DNA of 64,000 nt from Stromatinia cepivora. Lineage: Eukaryota > Ascomycota > Leotiomycetes > Helotiales > Sclerotiniaceae. The notes beneath the pieces were generated by a model, which saw only the letters and a list, made by a program, of their open reading frames with translations, had not been told where the DNA came from and searched no databases. The stretch is taken from assembly GCA_014898415.1 (NCBI GenBank), contig RCTD01000003.1, positions 1,240,001 to 1,304,000 of the forward strand, read 5' to 3'. The translations under genes were made by a program, and so were the position numbers. Of the stretch, positions 12,987 to 23,487 are shown in pieces. The first letter of the stretch is position 1. Every line of letters begins with the position of its first letter.

Positions 12987-15900
12987 AATTATATAATCAA
13001 AAACCTTTAATTCAGGGCTTACAATTCTTATTTATACTTTTTCATGATTTTTTAATATATCAAAATAATATAGCTTTTTTTCATTCTACTTTTTTTTGGT
13101 ATTTATTAAATAAAGATTCTTTATATAGATTTAGTTTGTTTTTGTATACAAATTATTTTCGATTTTATTAATTGCAAATGATTGGATTTTGTATTGAAAA
13201 TGGAATTTGTTCATTTTTTTTAGAATTGGAATTGATAATAATAATAATAAATAATATAATATTAAAAATTTAAAAATTTATATCTGTTTAATTTATAAAT
13301 AAATTAAGATATTATAATTAATTATAATAATTCGAAAATGATTTATTAATATATTTTTAAAAAGTTTTGTAATAAAGAATAATTAGATTTTTTTATATTT
13401 TTTGATTATTATATTTATTATGAAATATTTAATGATATTATTTGTAATAATTTTATCTATAAAATGAGATTTATAATGATGTAATAAAGATAATAAAAAT
13501 TATTTAATAAAAGAATAACTGATGAATGTTTCTTCCTCAATATTTATTATTGATTAAATTAATTATATTAAGAATAAAAGTATATATCAAAAATATAATC
13601 ATTTGAATAAATAAAGATCTGTTATTTATAGAATTGAATTATAAAGGCTTTTTATTTTTTATATTGATGATTATAATATCATTTTTCTAATATATTTATA
13701 AATCTTTTTGTAAAATATAAATATCTTTATAATATATTTTAATTTAAATAAAAATAATTTTTATGAAATTAAATAAGTATTTTATATATATTATTAGTTT
13801 AGGATTTTGATCAATATTATTGATAAATATTTGAAAAATAGAAATTGGGTTGATAAGTTTTATATTTTTTATAACAAAAAGTTGATATATAAATTATCAT
13901 TAATAACTAAAAAAATTTGGAATATAAATTCGAATAATATTTATTAATTTTGATTGAAATAAAATAGTTAATTGATTAATCTTTAATATAATTTGTGATT
14001 TCTTAAAACAAGTTTAAAAAATCAAATATAATTTTTGAATTTGTAATTCTTATTATATAATATTATTATATTAATAATATCAAAATCTAATAATAAATTT
14101 GAATCTAATTTATCTTGGATCGAATTTGAATTTAAATCTGATTTAAATTGAATTAATATAATATTTATATTGTTAATCAAAATTCCTAAATTTATTTCAA
14201 TATTATCTTTTTGAAACAAAATTGAGTTGTTTTATTGATTTCAATAATGAAATCTTTTGAAAAATAGAATATACTATTATAGTAGTAATAAGATTTTAGA
14301 TAATATAATAATATTTTATATAAATAAAAAAAAGGTATAGAAGTATCTCTGATTATATAAAGAATAATGAATAGTTGAAATATCTATACTAATTAAGAAC
14401 GGGTGGTGAACCTGTGATACAAATCGATATTATTACAGTGTGGGATAAGTAGAGTCTTAGATAATAATATGATGATATGCTATAAAGAAGGAAAGAAGGT
14501 ACTAGAAGGAATATTGATTATATAAAAAATGAATATTTAAAATAATTAAAGAGATTAATTAAGAATAGATTATGAATTTATAAGAATATTTTTTGGTAAA
14601 TTTTATTTATTTTTAAATAATCAATAATATTATAGAAATATTTATTTATGAAGTTTTTTGTAATTTAGGATTTTATATTTATATATTTTAAGATTGTTTT
14701 TTAGTCTTTTAAAATTGTTTTAAAAATTTGGATAAAGTTTTTTTCAATTATATGAATTGTATTTTTTTATATTTTGTTGATTATTATATAATTGTTAATA
14801 TAAGAATTAGTATTAATAATAATGATATTGTATTTGAATAGATTAAAATTTATTATAATAATTTAGATTTTTTAGAATATAAATAATAATATTTGATTAA
14901 TATTTTTTGGTTTCTTTTTAAATCGATTATTAATTGTTAAATTGATATATAAATAATATTTTTATTTAATTGAATAATAATAATTATTTTTGTTATAATT
15001 ATTGAATATATTTTTGAGTAGTAATAGTGGTAGTAGTATTAATTTGTATTTAATGAATATAAGTTTATAATTAATTTTTTGGAATTTTTTGAGAGATATT
15101 GAAATATATTAAGTTAGGGAATTTAAATTAAAGATTATTCTAGAAAGTACCCTTAATTTATAACGAATTTTCATGAATTATTTAAATATGATTTTTTTAT
15201 ATTATTTAAAATAGATATATATTTTTTTTTTTAAATTATATTTATTTTAGATAAAAGAGTAATTAAAAGCTTTGAATAGAATTAATTTAAATTGATAAAA
15301 GGTATAAGTTTTAGAAATTTTTTTATAAAAAGAGCAGAAATTAAAAATTTAATATTAAAAATATTTAAAGAAAAAAGAAAAAATATTTGAAGTAAAATAG
15401 AATATTTATCATAAAAATAAATTATATTATTAAAAATAAATATTAAAATAGAAATTGATAATATTCTAAAATTTGAGAAATTCAAGAAATTGATTTATTA
15501 GATAAAATAAATAATTTAGATTTTTTTGTCCTAAATATAAAAGAATAAATGTTTTGAATAATTAATTATCGAGGATTTTTGTATTTTGGAATAATAAATA
15601 ATATACAAAAAGGATTTATTTTGTTTATATAAATATTTAAGATTTATACTTTTATATTTAAATTTTTGATAATATTATACATAATTATTATAACAGGATT
15701 TAATGATTAATAATTTGTAAAAATATTATTTAAATATATTTGAAATAATCAATTGTAATTTTATAAATATTAATATTCTTTATAAAAATCTTATTAAATA
15801 TAATTTTGTTTTTTTGAAAAAATATATTTATAATTGAAATTGAAATCTTTTTTTATAAAAGAAATAAAAAAGGATTTAAAAAGATTTATTATTTTTAATA

Positions 15901-16656
15901 ATATTTAGTTTTTTAATAAAAATCATTCTTATTTTGATTACAATAATAATTATAATTGATTAAATTTTTTTTAAATTATTATTTTATTTTTGTATTTATA
16001 TTTAATAAAAATCAGGATAATGATTTCTTATATTAATATTGAAAAAATAACAATAATCTTTATATTATTTATGAAATAAATTATTTTAAATTTAATATTA
16101 TTATATTTATGAATAATATCAAATTCTTTATAAATCTATTTGATATACTTATTATTCTCTTTTAAAAAATAAAATAAAAATTAATATAATCTATAAAAAA
16201 AGATTTAAAATAATTAATACAATATAATTTATTAATATAATTAATTTCAAAAAAATCTTTATATATATCAATTCAAATATTATAATCAATCTTGATTATA
16301 TAATTCTGAAAAATAAATACTATAAAAAAAAGTTTTTATTAAATATATCATTATTTAATACAAAACAAAAAAAAAGAAGATTATTCTTATTCTTCTTATA
16401 TTTCTTTACAATATATTAAAAGTTTATTAATAATTACAACTCTTAAAATCTTATGAATATATTATTTTGGGATTTAAAAGAACAATTTAAAATGAACTCT
16501 TTATTATCTAATATTATATCTATAGAAATAATAAATTAGAATAATAAAAAAGATCAAAAAAATACTTTTATAATTATTTAGAAGCAAAAGTATAAAGATA
16601 TCATCAATTTGAGATCTTTGTATAGACTGAACAATATAATTCAATATATCTAGATA
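12987..16656. other. AT-rich degraded stretch with a small GC-richer patch near 14.4 kb
   Basis: No gene could be identified. At about 14396-14470 a less mutated patch contains GAACGGGTGGTGAACC followed by TGTGATACAA. A similar TGTGATACAACGG lies at 63807 near the end of gypsy element D, so the patch may be the end of a gypsy pol or the start of its LTR. Open frames such as 14022-14219 and 15282-15485 (minus) are low-complexity and unsupported. Confidence 0.35.
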
Positions 16657-18036
16657 CAATACTAGTCAACTTATATTACCCCACAACCTAATTTCAGTCT
16701 TTTTATATATCCAATATCTATCTTTCAATTTAATTATAAAATCAACCATTAATTATTATAATCCAAAATTTGAATATATTGAAATTCTATATCTATACTA
16801 CTCCTCAAAAAAAAATTCAAATCCTTATTGCTTTACAATTAATCAATATTTTATATACCAATCCTTTATTATAATACAAACCTCAATTCTATTGAATATA
16901 TTCGCTTCTAATTTATCGAATAATTTTTCATCTAATATATCCTAAATCATTTATAAATAGCTTTCTAATCTCTATTTAATATATTCCAATTTACTTTTAT
17001 TGATTATAATATCAGGAAATATCTTATATAATTTCATTTTTAAGGTTTATCAAATATACTCAATAAAATTAAAATCAAAAAAGTAAAAAAACTAATTCTT
17101 CAATATTAGGATCCATTTCTTTTAAAATCAATTCTATACCTTATAGATACAATAAATAGAAATATTATTCTATATAAATTTATACTCTGAACTCAATCTT
17201 TCAAAAACAAAACCTATCTTAACATTGAAAACCTTGAAATATAAATTGATATTATACTTATATTTCTTACTTTCAAAATCTTCATTCATTATATATAAAT
17301 TACTTTTCTCAAAATCCCAAAAACCTTTTCAAATCATAATTTTCATATTTTTATTCGTATTATATATTTGAACCATTTTAGATTCCTATTTTTGAACAAA
17401 AATACAAAAACATTATTTTCCTTTTTTACCTTACCCTCATTCTATAAAATATTCATTATTTCATATAATTAATCTCTATTCCTTCATTATCAATCCCTTA
17501 TATACTAAACACCATACAAACTATTTGAATATATATACCTAAATAAATTCCGATCGCTTTTTATATTTCCAATTAATAATTCTATTAACCTTCAAAATCT
17601 TCTTAATAATAAAAATACTATATCTAAAATCTATAATTGCTTTTATTTATATATAAATTAATTTTGAATATAATCAAATATATCGAATTAATATATATTC
17701 TTTTCTTTCTATATAAAATCTAATTCAAAAAATACAAAATAGATTCATTCCTTTATTATATAATACATCTTATTATAAAATATAACAAATAATTCATATT
17801 TCGAAATTGAAATCAATTACAATATAATAAAAATTAAAATCATTAAAAACTTTGCCAACAATTTTGCTATATAAATATAAAATAAAATATTTAAAAACTA
17901 ATTCTCTTTCAATATTCGAAATTCTGAAAATATATTGTAATACTATTAATAAATAAATAATAAAGAGAATTGAAATTCAATTCACGACATTTACGCGTTT
18001 TTAAGATTTTGGGATAATATAAGTGCACGGTTACTG
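16657..18036 (-). mobile_element. Tc1/mariner-like DNA transposon
   Basis: The 1380-bp element has TIRs that are alignable but mutated. The left end reads CAATACTAGTCAACTTATAT and the right end, on the other strand, CAGTAACCGTGCACTTATAT. Both continue with TATTACCCCA or TATTATCCCA. The element is flanked by TA on both sides (16655-16656 and 18037-18038), the target duplication of the Tc1/mariner superfamily. A degraded transposase lies on the minus strand inside. The right TIR keeps more G+C than the left. Confidence 0.82.
16843..17950 (-). pseudogene. Degraded Tc1/mariner transposase
   Basis: The minus-strand translation ends DWYIKY followed by TGA at 16843-16863. This matches the conserved Trp-Tyr-x-Lys-Tyr stop ending of fungal Tc1/mariner transposases. 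Upstream the frame gives LKMKLYKIFPDIIINKSK and then LDEKLFDKLEANIFNRIEV, which fit the C-terminal helical part of that family. Stops at expected Gln and Arg positions fit RIP. The N-terminal half is too damaged to place the first catalytic Asp residues, and the start is approximate. Confidence 0.75.
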
Positions 18037-19850
18037 TATTTGCGAAATATTTATTATTATTATTTATTATTTATTTATTAAATATAAAAAATTATAAAAA
18101 GTATTTTAGTATTTGAATTATATAAATCGATTTTCAATCTTAATGTAAAAATTATAATCAAAAATACTATTAATATTATTATTTAATTAAAATCTTTCTT
18201 CTTTTTATATATTATTCTAAATCGTTATTTAATTTACTTATTAAATTTAATTTTGTAGTAGGGAGAGGTTCATAATCAATATTGTTTTATTATAATAATC
18301 TTATAAACCAAAAAAGTTTATTAAAATAAAATAAATCAATAGAAATTCTAATTCAAAATGAATTTTATTGAATATTAAAAAATTTAATTAGTATAAATAA
18401 AATTATTATTAAGAAAACAAAATAAAAAGATTGAGAAATTAAAAGGATTTTATATTATATAATATTTTATTATTTTTTAAAAAAACTATTAATATCGGAA
18501 TAATAATTTATAATCAAAAAGGATATTATATTAGTTAATGAAGTATTAAGTTTTCTAATTTTTATTTAAGGAATTTTTTTATTATTATAGAATAGAATCA
18601 AGCAAGGGTGGTATTATCAATAGAACTAAAAGTACTTTATACTTTCAATATTATCAAATTGAAATCAATAAATAAACAAAAAGTTTATTATAAATTCTTA
18701 ATATAAAATTAAATTTTATATTAATAATATATTAATAATTTAATATTTTTAAAAGAATATATTTAATTTATTATAATGAATAATTTCTAATATTATAAAT
18801 TTATTAATGAATTTAATATCAAGATCAAATAAATCTCAAATTATATTGAAATCGAAGAAAACAAAATGTCAAGTAAATTAATTAATTAAAAAATCAAAAA
18901 TAATTAAACTGATTCCGAATTTATAAATCTTTTTATTATTAAAAATATCAAATCGATAAGAAAGATTTTATAATACATTTAGAATTTTAGAATTTAATTA
19001 AATTTTTATTAAAAATAAAGATTGAATTATTCTATAAAAAAATTATAAATATTTTAAATATAATAATATTAAGTTTAATTGTTTTTAGAAATATAACAAA
19101 ACTTTAAAATATTTGATATTTCTATAAATAATTTTTATAATTTTTATAATTCTTTAAAATTATATAAAAAACGTTTAAATATTTTTTTAAAGAAATATAA
19201 AGAATGGAATGATAATAATCGATCTTTTTTATAAATTTAAAATAATCTTAAAAAGCTTTTATATATTACTTTCCAAAAATTATATCATTATATGTCAATT
19301 TGATACATTATATAAAGAAAATAAATAAAATAAAATTGAAAATATTTAATTAAATAATATTTATAATCTATATAATTAAATAGTTTTTTTAAATTTATAA
19401 ATTTAAAATATATAGAGATTTATCAATAAAAAAAGATTTTAATATTTATATATAAATACTTTTAGATTAATCTATTTTTATGTCTTTTAAAAAATTTAAA
19501 AATTTACAGAATCCCGTTAAATATAAATTATTATCATTATTATCAAAATATTTTATAAATCAATACAATCAATATAATCAATATAAAAAATTAAATAAAA
19601 AAATATTATTAAATAATATTTATAATTTATATAATTAAATAATTTCTTTAGATTTATAAAATTATAATATATAAAAATCTTTAAATTAATCTATTTTTAT
19701 ATTCTTTAAAAGATTCAGAATTCTATAAAGTTTTTTCGAATATAAAATATTATTATCATTATTATTATATAAAAGATATTACAACTTTAAATATTACTTA
19801 GATTTATAATTATTATAAAAAAAGAGATTATTTTGTATTGGGGTATTATA
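18037..19850. other. AT-rich stretch between the mariner element and the gene island
   Basis: No gene recognised. Two slightly GC-richer patches occur, near 18257-18285 (GTAGTAGGGAGAGGTTC) and 18597-18630 (AATCAAGCAAGGGTGGTATT). A local tandem duplication is listed separately. The rest is homopolymer-rich A/T sequence. Confidence 0.4.
19350..19770. repeat. Local tandem duplication, unit about 259 bp
   Basis: The block starting TTAAATAATATTTATAAT near 19350 recurs from 19609. After it both copies keep the same order of sub-blocks: an AATTAAAT run, a TTTATAAATTT run, an ATTAATCTATTTTTAT block, and a terminal ATTATTATCATTATTA. Copies differ by many transitions and small indels, so the duplication is old. 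Confidence 0.65.
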
Positions 19851-19976
19851 TGGATATGTATGATACGATCTTATTCGTTATATTAAAGTATATATATATA
19901 AAGGTATTCTGAAGCATTATATCAATCAGGATCATCACAGTTGCTATAGGTCAAGGTTAGTATTATTATACTCCCA

Positions 19977-19992
19977 ACCACCCCTGGGTGGT
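19977..19992. repeat. Perfect short inverted repeat at the edge of the gene island
   Basis: ACCACCC, a CT spacer and GGGTGGT form a perfect 7-bp-arm palindrome. It sits where AT-rich sequence gives way to normal-GC sequence, about 175 bp beyond the 3' end of the kinase gene. It could be a hairpin or the remnant of an element end. Nothing else supports a function. Confidence 0.5.
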
Positions 19993-20109
19993 CGGCAATT
20001 TTTTTCGAATAGCCGGTAAGTATAGATTCTCCCGAACTCTGTCACATAGCTTTCTGCTGATTAAATCTTGGGTTCACTACAGCATCAACGAATCTAAAAC
20101 TCTCTGGGC

Positions 20110-20115
20110 TTTATT
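20110..20115 (-). terminator. Candidate polyadenylation signal for the FunK1 gene
   Basis: On the minus strand this reads AATAAA, 53 bp past the stop codon of the kinase gene, a normal distance for a fungal cleavage signal. This is a motif match only. Confidence 0.45.
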
Positions 20116-20167
20116 AATCATATAATACAGGGTGACAGTCATACCAATATAACACCCGACGCTTCGT

Positions 20168-22712
20168 CTACAAGTCCATCTGTTCCTCTTTCTCAACTAA
20201 ACCAATTGTCCAATTGAGTTCAGTGATCACCTCATCATACATTATGTTGCTATTGGAAAATGTTCCAGTAAAAAGTGCACCATCCATAATTGGAAAGAGT
20301 ATTTTTCGGAAATTTCGAGCGAACATTTTCAAAGTCTCGGACAACTCCCCAAACTCTGCGATAATCTTCTCGAACGCATTCTTATCCATGTGGCCGCGTT
20401 TTGTATCGGCAATCTGTGCATACGTTCCAGTGTACCAAAGTCGTAACTTGCTGTCAAACAACTGTTTTGGCGTAAGAACCGTGGTACCACCACGAATGCA
20501 CATCCATAGAAAAACGTAAAAAAACGACTCGAGATCATGGCGGTAAGTATGGCCTTCCCCTTCAAGTACCCCGATTTCCATAAACTCCATCGTACCAGTC
20601 CGATGACTCGCTTTACTCGGTACACCCTTCAACTCCTTCGCTAAGTCCAAATCAATCAACAACCCTTTCGGATCTCCTTCGGCAACAGTATTCGAGATGA
20701 TAATGTTGTTTACGGAAATGTCGCGATGGAGAATCCCCCCTTTCTCGAAAAGAGATCTGTGACCTTTGATGGCATCACGAAGCACCGTTAGAAACTCTGT
20801 AAGCGATTCGTAATCTTGAAGGGGTCGACCAGCAGGAGAGACAACTAAGCAACAATGTATCCGATTACCATTTGCTTCGCTCTCTTGGCCTACTAAACTA
20901 TCGGATTCGGCTTCCTGAATACTATGGAACCTAGCTGTATCTAGATCATGTTCTTTGGCCTGCGCGTTTGATGGACCACTTCCACTGTCATTTAATTTGG
21001 ATCTCTTCTTTGTGCCACTTCCACTGTCATTTAATTTGGGTCTCTTCTTTGTACCACTCCCACCAACAGAATGATCATCCAATTTTCTTTTTCGTGTAAA
21101 AGAGGTACTGCTCTTAGATCTTCTAAAACTTCCTTTCTTTGATACTTGATTTGACTCTATACCACTACAAACCCAAGAAGCCTTGTCCGATGGTTGTTTT
21201 GGTTTGCCAAAGTCCATAAATTGTCGTAAGTTTGTGATGGTATCCGGTATGTTATCAATGATAATTTCGTTGTAATAAACCAGATCTGCAATACCTTTTA
21301 CCCCCTTTGCTTTGGCCAATTGTAATAATTGCCCCTCCCTTTTTCTCATATCTGATGGCCAAGAAAACTTGACAACATATTTCCATTCCTCGTTAGATTC
21401 GAGCTTGCCTCGATAACATGTTGTTCCTCTACATGCTATAGCTTTTTGCATAGCAATGGGTTTGGACTCCAAATATATTTTACCATTTTGTATAGTAATA
21501 AATTTGCCATATTCATCATGTTTTATGAATGTATTCAATCCCAACTCTGCATCTGTCATAAACATATAACCAACAATAGTTTTAGCAAATCGATCTGGTT
21601 CTTTGTGTATATCAAAATTCTCAGAATTGTATACACCAGACCTATCAAAGATCCAAAGACGCATCAAACTTTCACAGAATGTGAAACCAGGAATGAATCG
21701 ACGATCCGGTTGATTGCCAAAAACCTCACGCGCATAACCTGCCAATTGTATTAAAGTTTGTATATGACCATCCTCATTAGGGTTTTGTTTGTGTTCTCCA
21801 ATAACAAGAATATTTGACCAATCGTGTTTTTGGTCCGGTAATTCAATACCAACAGGTGAGAGGAAAATGTCAAGCTTGCGATCAGCTTCTGAGCCTGTCA
21901 ATGCTCTGTTTGGTGATGTATAATACTTGCGACCATTACAGCCATGGCTGCCGAGACAAGAGTTCTGTAACTCCTTAAACCACTTAAAAAATGGCTCTTG
22001 GGCTGCAGGCTCCGGGAACCCCTCCCAGGATCCTTCAATATGCTGTACCATCAACTTTTCGCAAATATCTTCTGCCTCGTTTGACCAGGGCTTCCCTACA
22101 AAATATCGCTCGAAAAATCGTCCAACATTGTAGTAGATGCACCCTTCTAGTTCCTCGAGAATTCGCTGGTCAAGTTGTTCGTGTGTCTGTTCATATCCTG
22201 TCTGAGAAGCGGAGGTGGGTCTGACGGGTGTATCGAAGATGGCTTTTTCAAAGGCAAGTGGGGGGGGCGTAGGTGTTCGTAGAGGTGGGGTGGACTCGGT
22301 AACAGCATTATAAACTTGATCCCATATCTCTTGATCGGGTTTGTTGGCAAGAACGGCTTTTAGGAGAGACTTGATACAATCCAAATCGAATTGGCCACTG
22401 GAGGCAACTTGATGACTCAGTGCAATCAAATCAAATTGTAGACTATCTCTGTTCCCTTTGGCTGGAAGTGATTGACATGTATCAACGTTTGTTAATTTTA
22501 CTATGAGGTTAGAGGCCAGTTTCCGAATATCTAGATGGCAGTCAGAATAGGTAATACTTGGAGCACAGGTTGTGAGTATAGATAATACCTTTATGGACCA
22601 TCATTTCAAGGGGTTTAGAGGTGTTAAATGATAGACGGAACTCATCCAAACTGCTGCCGATCGGCATGGCTTTTATGATTGCTTGTCGGGTTTTCGAGCT
22701 GGATTGATCCAT
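20168..22712 (-). CDS. Fungal-specific protein kinase, FunK1 type
   Basis: Two exons (22589-22712 and 20168-22530) give a predicted 828-residue protein. The start is the ATG at 22710-22712 (A at -3, G at +4); the first exon encodes MDQSSSKTRQ. Exon 2 is open for 2.36 kb. The N-terminal half contains the FunK1 lead-in (RKLDIFLSPVGI, then WSNILVIGEHKQNP, near 259-292). Kinase features follow: YVVKFSW with the likely ATP-binding Lys near 429, Glu near 440, catalytic HRDISVNNI from 643, DLD at 668-670 in place of DFG, TGTMEFME near 686-693 and HDLESFFYVFLWMC from 706. A low-complexity insert (about 500-575) has two GSGTKKRxKLNDS repeats, basic and possibly a nuclear signal. The family is a fungal expansion of eukaryotic-like kinases with unknown substrates. 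No internal stops, normal codon use, no RIP. A further short intron inside exon 2 cannot be excluded. Confidence 0.92.
22531..22588 (-). other. Intron 1 of the FunK1 gene (58 bp)
   Basis: On the minus strand the intron starts GTATTATC and ends CTGACTGCCATCTAG, so GT, an ideal fungal branch site CTGAC 10 bp before the end, and AG are all present. Removing it joins the ATG exon in frame to the long open frame through a split Asp codon. Without it the long frame has no ATG at its beginning: residue 76 is a Leu codon (TTG at 22429). Confidence 0.85.
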
Positions 22713-22789
22713 TGTATCGTCTTGTTGATGTTTTGAGGGTTCTCTTTTAGCAGATACCTACCTAAATACATAAGCACAGACCATTTCAT
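22673..22789 (-). promoter_or_regulatory. Possible upstream ORF of the FunK1 gene
   Basis: An ATG at 22787-22789 opens a 38-codon frame that overlaps the main ATG in another frame and stops at 22673-22675. If the transcript starts upstream of it, this uORF would lower translation of the kinase. The transcription start is unknown, so it may not be in the mRNA. Confidence 0.35.
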
Positions 22790-22851
22790 GCCTGAAAGTC
22801 AGTGTGTGTTTACCGGCCAACTGAGCATCTTAACCTAATTAATATTCAACC

Positions 22852-22857
22852 TTTTAT
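22852..22857 (-). promoter_or_regulatory. TATA-like element upstream of the FunK1 gene
   Basis: On the minus strand this reads TATAAA, about 140 bp before the start codon and within the last normal-GC sequence of the island, which ends near 22920. It is motif evidence only, close to AT-rich DNA where such matches occur by chance. Confidence 0.3.
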
Positions 22858-23196
22858 ATTTTAAAACACGAGTAAAAATTACCTATCACATGATCAAATG
22901 GGTCGAAAAAAGGAACATAGTGTGAATTATCAAAAAATGAAATTCGTTTTTATTAATATAAATCGATAAAAAATATAATAAATTGAAATAAAAAGATAAT
23001 AAAATAATTATTAGAATTAAAGCTTTCAAATAATATAATTTTTATATTTAGAAAGTATAAAATTGTTGAATAATTAATTGAAAGATAATAAATATGAATT
23101 TTCTTAATCGAAAAAAACTATTATAGAATAATATGAATCTTTTCTATAAATATAAATCTTATTAATTGAAAAAAGCCTCCAGTAGAACAGATCAAG

Positions 23197-23487
23197 ATGT
23201 CGGTCGGACTCAAAGCTTGTATATATATTATTACGAACAAACGCAGGGATGCTCTTGACAATATCGGAAATCTCTATAAAAACTCTTCAATATTTAATTT
23301 AATCTTTTATACTATACAAACACTTAAAAATATAATGCTCCGTGCTGAGGGGGTGGGTAGTCTTGTATTAAATGAAAGAGGGATAGTATTAAAGCTAACT
23401 ATTAAAGAAATTATTTATAATATTTTATCGAATAAAGATTTATATAATCAAAGAATAATCAATTTCTGTTTTTATAAAATCCTTTAA
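23197..23487 (+). CDS. Unidentified 96-codon reading frame in a partly GC-retaining patch
   Basis: The frame begins MSVGLKACIYIITNKRRD after AACAGATCAAG, a plausible start context, and continues with the non-low-complexity stretch MLRAEGVGSLVLNERGIV. The patch from about 23165 to 23530 keeps more G and C than its flanks, although some Thr-to-Ile type changes look like RIP. I recognise no domain. After the stop at 23485 the same patch continues with GGGTCCGTGCTTTATATACG, so the frame may be a first exon or a piece of a larger decayed gene or transposon. It is probably not a functional gene. Confidence 0.3.
   Translation: MSVGLKACIYIITNKRRDALDNIGNLYKNSSIFNLIFYTIQTLKNIMLRAEGVGSLVLNERGIVLKLTIKEIIYNILSNKDLYNQRIINFCFYKIL

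Noticed and set aside
20214..20519. Plus-strand frames at 20214-20519, 21446-21754, 21927-22133, 21991-22224, and minus 20329-20625 and 22147-22350
   Set aside because: All lie inside the FunK1 coding sequence in other frames and have no motif; they are shadows.
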